A stretch of DNA of 64,000 nucleotides from Elephas maximus indicus (lineage: Eukaryota > Chordata > Mammalia > Proboscidea > Elephantidae), in assembly GCF_024166365.1 (NCBI RefSeq), contig NC_064834.1:54602001-54666000 (forward strand). The letters are read 5' to 3'. Shown one piece after another: positions 41,382 to 54,673 of this stretch; the stretch's first letter is position 1; each line of letters opens with the position of its first letter. The notes under the pieces were generated by a model. The model made no database searches. It was not told where the DNA came from and worked only from the letters and a program-made list of their open reading frames with translations. A program made the translations under genes and the position numbers.

Positions 41382-44300
41382 GCATTTTCAATCTGGCTGT
41401 ATTTTTTTTTTCCTTCCCTCAGCTCCCGCCTCATCTTCACCTCACCTCCACCCCTCCCCACCCCCCAAAAAAACCTTTTTGAAGGCTTAAGTGTGAAATT
41501 CCTAAATTTAGATGATGTGCACAGTGGTAAAGAAACTGTTACATACTCATCTACAGAAGCAGAGTAAGAACTGGTGTATTATCATGAAAGCGTGGCGTCC
41601 ACTAATGTCAATTTGAGTTATTTAAGAAAAATAACATTTCTCACCGTCCCACCCCACCACCCTGCTCCCACCCCAACTGCAAGTAAATCTCATTTTAACA
41701 AAATTCCCATAAAACAAAGATTATTTCTCAGTCCTAACCAAAGCCCCACTTATTCCGAATGATATTTAATGAAATAAAATTACAGCATGGCTAAGTAATC
41801 TGGATAACCATTGACACTCATTTTTAAAGGATCTGGCCCATATGAAATATTTTCAATTACTAATTTTTCGGAAGGACAATATGGGGAACAAAAAACACAC
41901 CTTAATCACTCTCACTGAGTCTTATCCTCTAAAGAAGCAATTTTCCTTAGTTTAGAGAAACAGGTAATTACAGAGTGATGGAGTAATTAGTGATTAAAAC
42001 TTATGCCTGTGATACAATTTGTATTGAAAACCAAAGTAATTTATTCAGAACTTTTAGTGGAAAAAAAAAATCTAAGGGAAAAAAGTCTCAAATCCCCATT
42101 TGTCAGCACAAATCCTAGAACAGCAGAAAATGAAACGCTACACACTTCCCACATTGTGTGTTTATTCACAAGTGTTGAATTGATGTGACTTTCTAGAAAT
42201 TTCTAAAAGAAATAAACACCTTGAGTTTCCTTTTCTCCATGAGTTCTGGGTACTTGCCAAAATACTACGTGTTTTTCCCACCTGCTGACCTGAATTTAGA
42301 GAGCAGGTATAAACACCACCTGAAGTCAGAAGTTAGGTTTCCCTGAGTCTTGTCCACATCTCTTTTTGTGGTGGGGTATATTACCACTCTTAAAAAGTAA
42401 GTGTTTAGTTTACATAGGCCATCAAAACTTAAGATTGGGAGTTGAAACACCACTCTCCCTCCAATTTCTTTCAACTACTTCAAAATAAACTGCACTAGTG
42501 GGAATGGGTTTAGCAGAGTCCAAGTTCCACTTTCACAACACTACCTATTACACCAAGTTCTGTGTTAATCAGTGAGACCTACAAGCTACTGACATTTTCT
42601 CATAAGCTTCCTGGAGAATCATTTCAGTAACACGAACTCTAGGTCATTAAATCATCTGCTAGAGAACTACACAGTATAACCAGGGCTGGAGAGGCAGCAT
42701 TGCGGTGGTACAGACCTGGTGTTTTATTCTGAGTGTTCACCGGGAGTAACAACAATTTGTTCTGACGTGGTGGCAAACAAGACTATTCCTGAAGCTTATG
42801 CCTGAAGTACCACCATTCTTTAAAGAACTTAAGAAAAAAGCAAAATTCTTTTTGGATCAACCAGCCCTTCAAAGCCAACCTCAGACATCTGTAGGGAACC
42901 AAATGTATCACACCTCAGACTGTAGAGCTCTTTGCCTCTCCACAGCTGCAAAGGCTCCAATTTCAATTCCTCTCCATAAAGCTGTGGCAAGTAAGCGATG
43001 CACAGCTTCAAGCTTAGCGTTTACAAACAACTTTCTATGGTTGCAAAACCCAGCCAACAGCTTCAGAGTAAACATCACTATCAAACATGCACTGCTTATT
43101 TCTTCTTTAAGTAAGTGGTCAGGCCTATCCCAATTTACCCAAAGACAAAAGAAGTTATTTTAAGGGCCAGAATCCAAAAAAGAGGGCTGCTTCAGCCACT
43201 AGGGCAGCACACAGTGTTCTCAGGTTACATAACTAGACTATAAAGAGAACAACCAAAGCTTTGAAAGCTGAAGCTACTGAGCACTTAAAGATATTCTTTT
43301 CTCCATCATCTACAAGGAAAAAACAGCTCTTCAAAAAACAATTGAGTGTTGTGGGGCTGAGAGTTGTGGGCTGTTTTCAGTAGATGCTGTTCAGACAAGA
43401 TAGGACTTATGTTAGAGGAGAAAAGTCCCTTTGGAATGAATGGAAAAACTTTCTACAGGGAAGTTTGGAACTTTTATGCACTTTTTACCTTTGCCACAAG
43501 ACACACTGTGTAGCAGTTTATAGATTTCCAAAAAAGAAAGGGCAGACCTCCACAGAGGTCCCAGCCTAGCAGAGCGCTCCTGCCAAAATGAGGAGTCACA
43601 CGAGGCAGACGCCGGTGCAGAGTGTGTCACTCCAGTCCTGAAGGAGTTACACTGGCTCTCCTGTTAAAAAAAAAAAAAAAAAGCAACAAAACAAAAACAA
43701 AGGCTGGTTTTAAAACTGTTGTGATGGACTGGAACAGAGACACCATTTGGAAATTGGTATTTACAGGAGCTACTGCCCTCCTATTTAGAAGCCTCTGACC
43801 AGCACTACAATTAGCCTAATTGGCCATAACAAGACTATTAAAGATAAGCCTGAGTATTGTGTCTTATTTACTTTTCTGGCACCCTGAGTCTGGAATACAA
43901 GCCAAATTTGATCCTGAAATGTTACATCAAAAGATAAACGGAAAATAAACCTAATTTGTCCTAGTTTATTTTCTCAGGCATATTTCAGGTTTTTATATGA
44001 TAGAAATTGAATGCAGCTGGTAAAGAGCATTTAAAATTGAACTGTAGCTAGTGAAACAAACTAAAGGATACAAGAATAAACCAGAGCAGTCTCATCTCGC
44101 TTTTAAGTAAACAGAGTTACAATATTCTACCTAGTAAAGTTAAAGACACTACCTAGTCTAGTAAGAGAACTGAGCTGGAGAAGGATGTTCCCTCTGGGTA
44201 TACTGACAACTATCTGATACACCTAGTGTATTAATGTGGGAAGTCATTTTCCCCAGACACATTCTGGTTTCTGAAAACATGGGGCTGGACTCCTCCAACT

Positions 44301-44812
44301 CCTGTATCTTTTGTGAAAAGGAGTTGGTGCTTAATAGAAGAGGAGAAATCATCAATGTAATGCCTAAAAAGTGCTAAAAACATTATAACTAGAAAAAACC
44401 ACCAACCATCACTAGGAAAAATAGAAATCCAACTCACCCACCCAAGGACAGTCATTTGCTTTTATGCTGCAAATGTGATCAATACCAAAGTTTCTACTTA
44501 TATGGATAAGAGGCAACACGGTATTGGTTCTCAGGGATTTAAGATAAACTAAATACAAGTTAGGAAAAAATAATCCACATTTTTAATTAAAAATTTTAAT
44601 AAAATCTTTCAAACACTGATATAAATAGATACCAGCAGACTGTTTCCACTTTTCAAAACTACTAAAGACGCTAACACAATACACAGATACAGGCAATAAT
44701 TTCATCTCTAGCCCAAATGATCTCAAAATATATTGAAAATTCCTAAAACCTTTATCAATTTTAATTCCCTGAAAAGAAGAAAGCTAGATTCCATGTAACA
44801 CTTTCAGTAATA

Positions 44813-45426
44813 CAGGTGGATCCTTGTTACGCAAGGATTCCGTATTTGTGAAATCACCCACTCAATAAAATGTCTGTAACCCCAAAATCAATGCTTGAAG
44901 CCTTTTCACAGTCATTTGCGGGCATGTTGCAGAGCAGTGAAAAATCTGAGTCGCCCAACGCACACGTTTCCGGCTGAAGTCAAACAAAGCAATGTTTGCC
45001 TTCTTATTTCAGCTCTTATACTATAAAGATGTGTCCTTTTCTTGGTCTATTTAGAGACACATTTTTGTGTTTTTTTCTTCTTGTTGTCGTTGCTGTTGGT
45101 GATTTCACTGTTTAAAATGGCCCCTAAGCATGGTGCTGCAGTGCTGCCAATGATGTGGCTTGTGGAGAAAATATGTATGCTAGTTCAGGCATGAGTTAAC
45201 TGCTGTTGGCTGTGAGTTCAATGTTAATGAACCAACAATCCATACCAATTAGACAGAAACACATATAAAGCAACGCTATTTACTGACTGATGACAAGGTG
45301 ATCAGAGGCTCGCAGGAACCTAACCCTGTATTTCCCCTAGGAGCAATGGTTCAGTATCTACTAATCCAGGATTTGGGGCTACTTCACATAAAGAACCCAA
45401 GTACCACAAATAACAAGAATCAACTA
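44813..45426. mobile_element. Tigger-type (TcMar) DNA transposon, non-autonomous
   Basis: Internal sequence is recognised as the Tigger group: AAAATGGCCCCTAAGCATGG, TCAGGCATGAGTTAACTGCT, GGCTCGCAGGAACCTAACCC. Left end AGGTGGATCCTTGTTAC and the complement of the right end (AGTTGATTCTTGTTAT) match at most positions as terminal inverted repeats. TA dinucleotides flank it at 44811-44812 and 45427-45428, the expected target duplication. No transposase frame survives. Confidence 0.75.
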
Positions 45427-45864
45427 TATAAAATAAAACTAATTCCAAAATGGCTAGATTATAAGTAAATAAAATAAACAAGTGGGATTTGAAAAATTGC
45501 CAGTTTCAGTTTATTGCAAAAGCAAAATTAAATGGTAATTAAGAGATTTATTTGTTTAAAAAATGCTAAGAGTATTAGAAACCCTAGAAGAATGTTTATT
45601 TTTAAATAAAATTTAAAATATTTACCTAACTCAAATTTTTCCCCTCTAGGAACCTGTACACCTGCTAGGAACTTGTATTTTCAGTACTGTTTTAAATTTC
45701 TTTAAACTGGAAAACTGCAAGTTATTGAGATAATAACTTTTTAAAATATTCTTTTACCAAAGGAGCTGCTTATAACATTAAAAAAATTTAAATAGCTTAT
45801 ATACATATATTTTCCAAAAACAGGAAGCGATAACAGCACTCAAATGCTTGTACTAAAGTTAGAT

Positions 45865-46045
45865 GAATGAATTTTAACTGTGTACCAGGCACCAGATGCT
45901 GAGAACAAAAAACAAAATAACTCATGGTTCTTACCCTGAAGGAACAGCTCACGGAGCACTACAAGGATATACAATTAGATATTTATAATAAATTTTAGAA
46001 GATCTATAAAATAACATCACTAAGAAGGTACAGAAGAACAGAAGA
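45865..46045. repeat. Possible L2 fragment
   Basis: TGTACCAGGCACCAGATGCT, TTCTTACCCTGAAGGAACAG resemble the L2 'accumulates near tail' pattern of body-wide mammalian L2. Very diverged. Confidence 0.35.
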
Positions 46046-47406
46046 GGGATGAATTAGCCCAGGAAGTCGTCTTAAAACCAATACATGATTTATACAGGTT
46101 TATACAGATAACTCATTTTTATAACCTATATCTCAAGGTGCTACAAACTTTCGGATATTCAGATTTAGCTAATATGTTCCAAACACCTATATCAGGGCTC
46201 AGGCAAGCCAATCAATGTGTGAAGTGGGCTAAGCGAGGTGCATGGCTTGCCTAAAGGGGACAAGTGGCTTCTCAGGTCTACTTGGGTGACTTCCTGTGGG
46301 AATGACTGCTAAATGTTGCCAATTGTTTGATAACAGCCAGCCTAGATTTTTACTTTTAATCTCTCAGTTATTCAGTGCTGACTCAATTTTTAAAAAGAAC
46401 AAAAAACACTATGAGCCAAACTATGGTCTGTAAGCCACCAGTGTGCAAGCTCCAGTCTATACTTTAGGTCAAATACTTCCACAGAAGTTACCCCCATTTA
46501 ACTGTAATGTTTTGACTATCCTCTTCAAAAGAGTCTTAAAGAAGTAGGTAGAATTTAGGTAATTAATGAACTAGAAATCCAGATGGAAATAACTTATTCT
46601 TCAGTAACCACAAAGTATCCTGAATAATGTTGCTATTCTACTATTCATCCCAAGAGAAAATTGAAGGTAGATTAAAGCCTTAGGAATAAAGGAACCTTTA
46701 TGTGGTCACTTGATGTGTTCGCCTACCACAATGCCATAACAATTTTAATTACCTGCATCTGATTTCTTCACACGACCATCAAACTGAACAAATGTTTCCG
46801 ATGATTGAAAAAATTACAACGACCTCATGACCTGTCTAGGTAACCATTATATCCCCTGACCCAACAGGTTTTATCCACAAGGTTTAACCTAAATCCTTTC
46901 TACGCAGCTTTCCTCCATTACTGTCTGTCTTATCCTCAGTGGACATGATCCTCATAATAAAGCAAACATTCAGAAAAGAATGTGTAAACAGAAAAGAGAC
47001 AATAAATCAAAGGCAGCCATATTTTAGAACTATTTTAGCCATGTAGAAAATAGCCCATATTAAAGAAAAATTCATCTTAGTAATTTTACTGATGCAACTA
47101 ATAAATGTGACATGGCATTTATTCACAAAAATTATCTGGCTTACATTTGAATGCTTTTATGATTGGTGATGGGAAAGTAAAGATCATAAACATTAGTAAT
47201 TGATTCTTTCTACCACTTAACATGTAATGGAGGAAATGGGATTGGGTTTTACCAAGCAACCTTTTAAATTTCCTAATGATCTAGGAATATATCACATATT
47301 ACATTTTAGAAAGATCAATTTAAAATTAGTAAAAATCTTAACTGGGATACAGAACTGATATAATGACTGGAATCAAAACCTGGAAACAAGTGTAGACCCA
47401 CATATA

Positions 47407-47604
47407 AAATGTGTGCCACTGAGCTGATTACAACTCACAGGGATTCTACAGGACAGATTAGAACCACCCTATAGAGTTTCAAAGGCTGTAATCTTTATGG
47501 ACTCAGATTGCCACGTCTTTCTCCCACAGAGCAGCTGTGGGTTTGAACTGCCAAACTTTTGGTGAGCAGCCGAGTGCCTAACCACTGTACTAGCAGGACT
47601 CCTT
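47407..47604 (-). mobile_element. AfroSINE, long form, 8-bp flanking repeat
   Basis: Reverse-strand: GTGCCACTGAGCTGATTACA, GGCTGTAATCTTTATGGACT, head CTAACCACTGTACTAGCAGG. CACATATA at 47399-47406 and 47605-47612. Confidence 0.9.
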
Positions 47605-47665
47605 CACATATATAACAGGGCTGCCTAAAAATAATATACATACTAAAACATATATGTACACACAT

Positions 47666-47788
47666 GTGGTTAAACACTCAGCTGCTCATTGAAAGGTCGA
47701 TGGTTAGAACCCACCAGTGGCTCCGCAAGAGAAAAGACTTCGCAATCTACTCCACTCCTGTAAAAACTTACAGCCTAGGAAAACCTAT
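47666..47788 (+). mobile_element. AfroSINE, long form, 3'-incomplete
   Basis: Starts GTGGTTAAACACTCAGCTGC, includes CGCAAGAGAAAAGACTTCGC and TTACAGCCTAGGAAAACCTA, then stops before the common tail. Confidence 0.85.
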
Positions 47789-48081
47789 CCCTTTCAAGAC
47801 CCCATTATTTTCTGTTACGAATTTTTTTTTTTTTTAATACCATGTGTTTTCATTAATGGAAGCATGCTGAGTCATGCAGTGTGTTTAAATTTTTGGTTGG
47901 TAATATGAATTTTGAGAAATATCATTTGGGAATACATGGGTCCCACAAACCTTGGGGGTCCGTGAGCATCAGGTTTGGTGGGTTCCTGTCTGTTGTACCA
48001 GTAATGGGTGGCAGGATTTATTGCAATACATAAAAATACACAAAAAAACAAACCTATAAGGTCTCCCTAACTATGACAAAC

Positions 48082-48232
48082 TAAAACCCAAACCAAACCC
48101 ATCACTGCCGAGTTGATTCCAAACCATAGCAACCCTATAATCAGAGGAGAACCACCCAATAGCGTTTCCAAGGAGCGGCTGGTAGGTTTGAACTGCAGCC
48201 TCAGCTCTTAACCACTGTGCCTCCAGGGCACC
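48082..48232 (-). mobile_element. AfroSINE
   Basis: Reverse-strand short form: AAACCCATCACTGCCGAGTT, TTTCCAAGGAGCGGCTGGTA, ending TTAACCACTGTGCCTCCAGG. Confidence 0.9.
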
Positions 48233-48493
48233 AACGATCACAAGGAAACCATAAATGTGCTTACAAGGCTTATCTAGTTGTACAAAAGCCAGGAGACAAA
48301 ATTTTTACCCAATCATACTTCCTGGATGCACTACCTCACATTTACACCTGATACTCCAGCCATTTTGCTTCAATGGACTTTTTTTAATCTTTCACAGTTA
48401 CACAAATCCCCACTGGAGCGCAGCAAATACTTTTAGCAGGAAAAGTAGAGTGCCAAGAAACCTGAGAGCCAGAAAAAGTGGGTGGGATACTCA

Positions 48494-48519
48494 CTTTCAT
48501 GACTCATGAGTCATGAAAG
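48494..48519. promoter_or_regulatory. 26-bp perfect palindrome made of two abutting AP-1 motifs
   Basis: Left arm CTTTCATGACTCA is followed with no spacer by its exact reverse complement. The centre is TGACTCA directly joined to TGAGTCA, two consensus AP-1 (TRE) sites. Regulatory role is inference; the palindrome is seen directly. Confidence 0.6.
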
Positions 48520-48594
48520 GGCTATGAGGCAATTCCATTTTGTCCTATAAGGTTGCTATGAGTCAAAATGGACTCAACAGCACACAACAACAAG
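48520..48594 (+). mobile_element. AfroSINE, 5'-truncated tail
   Basis: GCTATGAGGCAATTCCATTT, GTCCTATAAGGTTGCTATGA, ending GCACACAACAACAA. Begins immediately after the palindrome. Confidence 0.8.
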
Positions 48595-48769
48595 ATATAT
48601 AATATTAAAAAAAAAATCTAAAAATAATAGTCTTGAGAGTGTTCATCTCAACTAATACAAAGTGCTCTCTCTATTCCACAAGTAAGACAATGCACTGGAA
48701 AATGCATTGTTTCTTTTTAAACTCTTTACTAACATGGAATGACCATCTCAAAAGCATTGCTTGTATACA

Positions 48770-48799
48770 AAATTGTATACTGTATACAGTATACAATTT
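48770..48799. repeat. 30-bp perfect palindrome
   Basis: Arm AAATTGTATACTGTA followed at once by its exact reverse complement. Both arms contain GTATAC. A further TTGTATAC lies just to the left (48761-48768). Confidence 0.9.
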
Positions 48800-49271
48800 C
48801 CTGAGGGAGATAGCGTAAGAAATTCTGATATTTAAGAAAAAGAAGAAAGCGTAGCTAAAATAATAAAGATTATATCAAATGGAAATGAAAAGACTAAAAG
48901 ACCTTTAAGTGCCTTTTTTAAAAAATCACTTCATTTGGCATTTTGTCAGTTTCCTCCACCGGTTTTTTTTTCAACTCATACACAAAAGAGAATATTAAAT
49001 GAGTTCCTTTGAATTCATGTCCCAACTTACCAGTTGTCACTATATTGTATTCTTGCTTCATCTATCCTCCCTAACTTATTCTTCCCCAACTTAATAAATC
49101 TTATTAAACCAGAAAGGTTTAAAATTATCTTTCATGAAGTATTTTAAATAGCACAAATATACACAAGTATCATGTATACATACATACAGAATTATGTCAT
49201 TAACTAGTTCAGGTGATGCTTTAGTATACTGCTTAAATATCCTTCCCATTTAAAGACCAATGCAATACTAG

Positions 49272-49488
49272 AAAGGAGTCCTGGTGGTGCCATGGTTAAA
49301 GTGCTCGGCTGTTAACCAAAAGGTTAGTGGTTCAAGTCCATCAGCCTCTCTGTGGGAGAAAGATGTGGCAGTCTGCACTGGTAAAAATTATAGCCTTGGA
49401 AACCCTACAGGACAGTTCTACTCTGTCCTATAAGGTTACTGTGAGTCAGAATCCACTCGACAGCAATGAGTTTAGTTTGGTTTTGGTT
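49272..49488 (+). mobile_element. AfroSINE, long form
   Basis: AAAGGAGTCCTGGTGGTGCC start, GGGAGAAAGATGTGGCAGTC, tail GAGTCAGAATCCACTCGACA and GTTTAGTTTGGTTTTGG. Confidence 0.92.
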
Positions 49489-51792
49489 CTACCAAAAGCA
49501 CTGATATTTTGGTATGACAGCACTGATTTAGTGTTAATCGTATATAAATGTTCTTAGGAAATCAGAGTAACATAAGGTGATATATTAAGCCAAGGAAAAT
49601 AAAACAATGTAAATATCAGAGAGAATTTTTAAATTAGGGATTACATCAACCATAGCTTTTAAAAAACAGCTTAGTTCAATTAAACTAAGACAAGTATCTT
49701 TCACTAAAGATCACTGGATTTATTTCCAAATAAGTTCTCTCGCTCTTTAAAAGACAACTACTTCAAAACAACAGAAACATAAAACCAATTCTGAAATGAA
49801 AACCATCACTACTGTATTGAGATGTGACTATAAAATAATGCTTTTTTTAAAGCAAAATGACAGAACTTTTTTCATGCAAATGAGCCTTCTCCCATGCAAA
49901 ATAATCACTCCCAGAGGCAATATATACTTATTCCAATAATGCATCCACTACTCAAAATATATTTGGAATTCTTTCAAAGTTACTTTCAGAATTGACAAAA
50001 CATAGTTCTAGATATGCTCCCTGGTAGCATATTTTTATCAACCAAGGATGAATTTAATTTTGGGGGGGAAAAAGTCATTGGAACAACTAGTGAATAAACT
50101 GGGAAATGAAGCTGGGTTAATAAAAAGTGTGATTATTTAAGGCAATGAAGTAGACTTTCTTGTAGGTTTATAAACTGGGTCAAAAAACGATTCTGAAAGA
50201 ATTCCTAAAATTTATAAGAAATTACAGCAATACTGGGTAAGTATTCCCTCTTAAGGTGACCAAATGAAAGATAATAATCATTTGGAAGCATATTTTCCCA
50301 TGGATTTCCTTATATTAAAAATTAGTTTTTTGGCCCATTTTTTGTGTGTTTAATTTTGCAAGTCACCTCAAATCCCTTTTAGAAAAAGATAAAGTATAAA
50401 TCCATGTAAAAGCAGGCTTTATTGCTTTAAAGTCAAAATTATAAATAACGAACCTTCCGGCTATGAAAACCCATTCACCACAGGCCCTGTCACGTTCAGC
50501 CCTGTCCCATTCGACTTGATATAATTCATGGATACAGTTGGATTCTTGACAAAATTCACTGGATTCTAGTACCAAATTATTACTTTTATCTTCACAACTC
50601 TCCTGGGATTGAGCCCTCATAATATATTCTGATTAGATTTTCTGTTTGGTTTTGTGAGGGTATTTTCCAATTTGGTTTTATTAATAATTTTATCAACCAT
50701 AACCCTAGTTTTCTCTTTTTGAAGGTTTTTTTTTCTGTTTGTTTTTTAACTTTTAATCTGTAACCCCAGTTTCTCTGTTCAAATATTCAGTGTATTCCTT
50801 ATTCTAAGTTACTTAAGGGAAAAAAAAAAGTTCAAAAGCTCTTTAATAAAAAAAAAAAATTACTAAGGGGGATAATGAATTAATTTTACTTATCAAACTA
50901 CATCTATTTTTTGTATTTCTTTAATCTTCAATTTTACACTTGTGATCCTTTCACAAACTGATAGACCCCTCAAGACTAAGTCAGAGGAGGCATACAGATT
51001 AATAACATTCACTGACTTTGAGGTGTTCATTGTCTAACACACAAATCTCTTACATAGAGACAATCTGTTTGGAGGCCTGTGGGATAAGTGCAAATTCTAC
51101 ATTTTCCAAGTTGTAAGAAGGAGCCTCTGAGTACTTGCCTCGTGACTTGTGACAATAAGAATTTCTTTGGCTTTTTTTGATGAATATTATCTTCCTTGGT
51201 TTGTATCAAAGACTGTTCAGCAAATGCACTCTTTAAAGAGACCTCCTGTCATACTAAGAACTTCAGAGAGATACATCTAGTTTACACCATCGGCTCAACT
51301 AAGCTTACGTGCCATATTCATTTTAATTCATCACTATTTCAAGGAATGCTCTGACTTGTATGTCTATAGCAACAGCACACCAATACTGCAAAATACTTCT
51401 TACTTTAGATTGTTTTTCCTCACCTCTTTAAACGCTTCTAATGCCAGTAAGTTTGGTGAGGATATACAACTGCTGACAGAAACATGATCTGAGTGTCTAG
51501 GACTCTAGTTCAAGTAAACACGCCATGCAAAAAAAAAAAAAGGTTAATTTAAACATCAAGTGAGCTGAGTCAATTCCAATAACAATAAAACAAGATCAGA
51601 GTGCATCTAGTATGCATGAGGGAACAGTGATCAAAGGTCCTGAGATGCTTCTGCTGGTAGCTGATTTACCAACACACCAAGAGGTACTTTCTCTAGCTTT
51701 TCTTTTGGTACACCTTAATAGCTTTGGTCTATCTTCTCTCCCCACACCTTGGGCTTATTAATGCAAAGTGGTTAGATTTGGGATAACACATC

Positions 51793-51941
51793 AAACCAAA
51801 AACCAAACCCATCGCCACTGAGTCGATTCTGACTCATAGTGACCCTACAGAACAGAGTAGAACTGCCCCATAGGGTTTCCAAGGAGTGGCTGGTGGATTC
51901 AAACTGTTGACCTTTGGGCTAGCACCTGAGCTCTTAACCAC
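51793..51941 (-). mobile_element. AfroSINE
   Basis: Reverse-strand short form: ACCAAAAACCAAACCCATCG, GTAGAACTGCCCCATAGGGT, ending GAGCTCTTAACCACACATAG; the outermost head bases are missing. Confidence 0.92.
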
Positions 51942-52170
51942 ACATAGTACATGCTTAATAAATCTTTGTTCTCTTTCCTCCTGACAATTTCTTGGAGAAA
52001 CAGAAGAGACTGAACACTGGCCATATAGTATCCACTAATTCTGAAGTGGTAACAGAAATACAGAGCATATTACTAGACTTACTGAAATGGCTTGTGACCT
52101 AAAGAGGTGTTGAAACTGAAAAAAATTGAAATATGCCTCTTTTTTGGATCTGAGCTCAAGATTCACAAGG

Positions 52171-52186
52171 CACACACACACACACA
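52171..52186. repeat. (CA)8 microsatellite
   Basis: Eight CA units in an otherwise unremarkable part of the intron. Confidence 0.85.
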
Positions 52187-52934
52187 AGCAGTCTTAATTG
52201 AAAAAAGAAAAATCAAGATGATTTCCCAAATGAACCAAGAAATGAAACATTTTCATAATCCTAAACAAAGAGTGGCTCTATGTTTATAAAGGGCATTAAA
52301 TAAACATTAAATTGCTCCATCCTCCTCAAAGATACATTGCCCTGCTCTCCCTTGGGGCTAAGACTTCTGTAAATTTAACAATTCTATATGCATAATTTTC
52401 CTGTTAGCTGCATGGGACTGCATGTTTAAGTCTTTCACGCAACTGCAAAGGTCAACTATTTATTTCCATCTACAAGTTTTATTTTAGAAAAGCAAATAAA
52501 TCCCCTTTTATTTATCAGAAGCATATCGGTGATGTCTGTCATATGGGAAATTTTTAAAATTTAAGTAAGGATCTTTTCCCTGACTTGTTTCCTTTAGCTC
52601 AATTTTGCAATAAATAGCCCTTCAGTGCTTTATTTCTATGGAAACATAACTTTGATGCCAAAATACCTTGTCATTAAAAGCTGCCTAGAGAACTCTTACT
52701 TTAGATTAAGTTCATGATCATCTGTAATTACTTACAAAACAATTCAAAAACAAGAGTGTTTAAATATTGCACTGATAACTGCCTAACATTCCATATTGTT
52801 CTACAATTACAGAGGTGCATAATTAATGTTTTTCTCCTTATTCCTTAGATTTCCCCTTCGAGCCCAAATTCAGTATATTAATACTTTGGTATCACCAGTG
52901 AGAGGAAGAGAACTAGTTTCGTTACACTAATAAT

Positions 52935-53130
52935 TTTATATACATTATTTCACATTTAATCCTTATACCAACAGTTTATCCCTCTCCTTCCTCAGCCCCA
53001 CCTTTTTTTTTTTCTTTTTAAGTTAAGTGAAGAAACTGTGACACAAGGAACCTAAGTAACAAGAGCTAGTACAAGGCATAGCTGGGATCCAAACCCAGGT
53101 TATCAAACTCTGAGGTTTCCGTTTATCCTC
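52935..53130 (-). repeat. MIR element
   Basis: Reverse-strand MIR: CATTATTTCACATTTAATCC, GTTAAGTGAAGAAACTGTGA, AGCTGGGATCCAAACCCAGG. A T-rich insertion lies in the middle. Confidence 0.65.
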
Positions 53131-54673
53131 CATACTGCACACCCTCTTGGGCAGGGATAAAAATAAGAACGTATCTAAACTCAGAGTGTATGAGACATAT
53201 CTTTCAAAATGGAAAGACGATTCTGCTGGCTTTTTCAAAAATCATTTCTTACTTGCAGGTTACTCTCACTTAATAGCTGTTGGGCAGCATTTTGCTCCAT
53301 AAAGAACCCACATTTTGAAGATGAGCTGCCTGTCAGATGGCGGTCTGTAACGATGAGAGGGTGACATGAGTGCTCTGTGTCACTCATTTAATCAGTAAAG
53401 ATTCTCTCATTTGTCACCTCAGCAATAGATTTCTAGGCATATCATTATAGTAAAACCTGTGAAAGCCACAACCTTGTAAGGTAGAAACCTGTCAGAGAAA
53501 GAAAACTAAATATTTTCCACTAATAGAGTACAACAGAAGTGTGTTAAGACTATACCCTCTCAAAGGTGGAAAATTTGCAGGACCTGGAAAAACATGGCAG
53601 TCCCATTGAGCTCCAGCTCTCACGGGTTTCACTGAATAAAATTCAGTAACAGAATACTGAGAGTAATGAAAACCACAGGTCTGATTTTGACATCTGACAA
53701 ATGAAAAATGAATTAGCACTGAACAGGCTGAAAAATGCTGATCCTCCTTTGTTTTCGATTTTCACTCTACTGCCCTCTATTAGGAATAATACATTCAGCA
53801 ACATTTTTAGCACTCCTCTGAGCAAATAAAACCAAAGAAACAAAATTCACAAATAGTATATATACTGGTCCCTTCCTTCTGTGGACAGGGACTAGCTGAA
53901 TTAAAGAATGTTCTTGCCCTTTCCCAGGTCCAAAGATCGAATCTCAGGTTGACTTTCAAGATATTTTTTGGCTTCTTTTATCCTGAGGAATGTATTTATC
54001 AGTCTGACTCACCTGTCTGTCTCAACATTCTCATAAAAAGGCTAAAGATTACTCTCAGATAAGGTCCACAAACACAAAAACTATGGTCTAGAAAGGACCT
54101 ACATTAGAGCAACTTAATAAATTAAAAAACCACAGTACCCAACAAGCCTAGTTAAGAGAAAAAGAAGCCTAAAAAAAAAAAAAGAGAGAGAGAAAAACCC
54201 CTATCTGCAGAGGAAGCCAAAATGGAAAGCACCAGACTCTGACATCCATTATGTGCAAAGAATATCATTAGAGTGATGTGAAGTAAGAGAGGAATATAAG
54301 TAGGCCTTCTAGATAATATTTTATATAAAACATAGTTCATTCAGAGTCAATAAAAAAGTTAATACATGGCTCTTATTACCTACATGTTAAATACCGACAT
54401 TTTTAAAAAAACAAAATTGTATCATGGTAAAATATATAATAAAAAATTTTACCATTTTAACCATTTTTAAATGTACAATGCAACGACAGTAAATACTTTC
54501 AAAATGTTGTGCAACCATCACCACTATTTCCAGAATTTTCCATCACCCCAAACGCAAACTCTGTACCCATTAAGCAATACCTACCCATCCTCCCTTCCCC
54601 ACAGCCCTGGTAATCTCTAATCTACTTTCTATCTCTATAAATCTGCCTATTCTAGATATTTCGTATAACCTGT

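Noticed and set aside
42798..43163. 121-codon plus-strand frame in the large intron
   Set aside because: Antisense to the gene, AT-rich surroundings, no family recognised, no regulatory or splice context.
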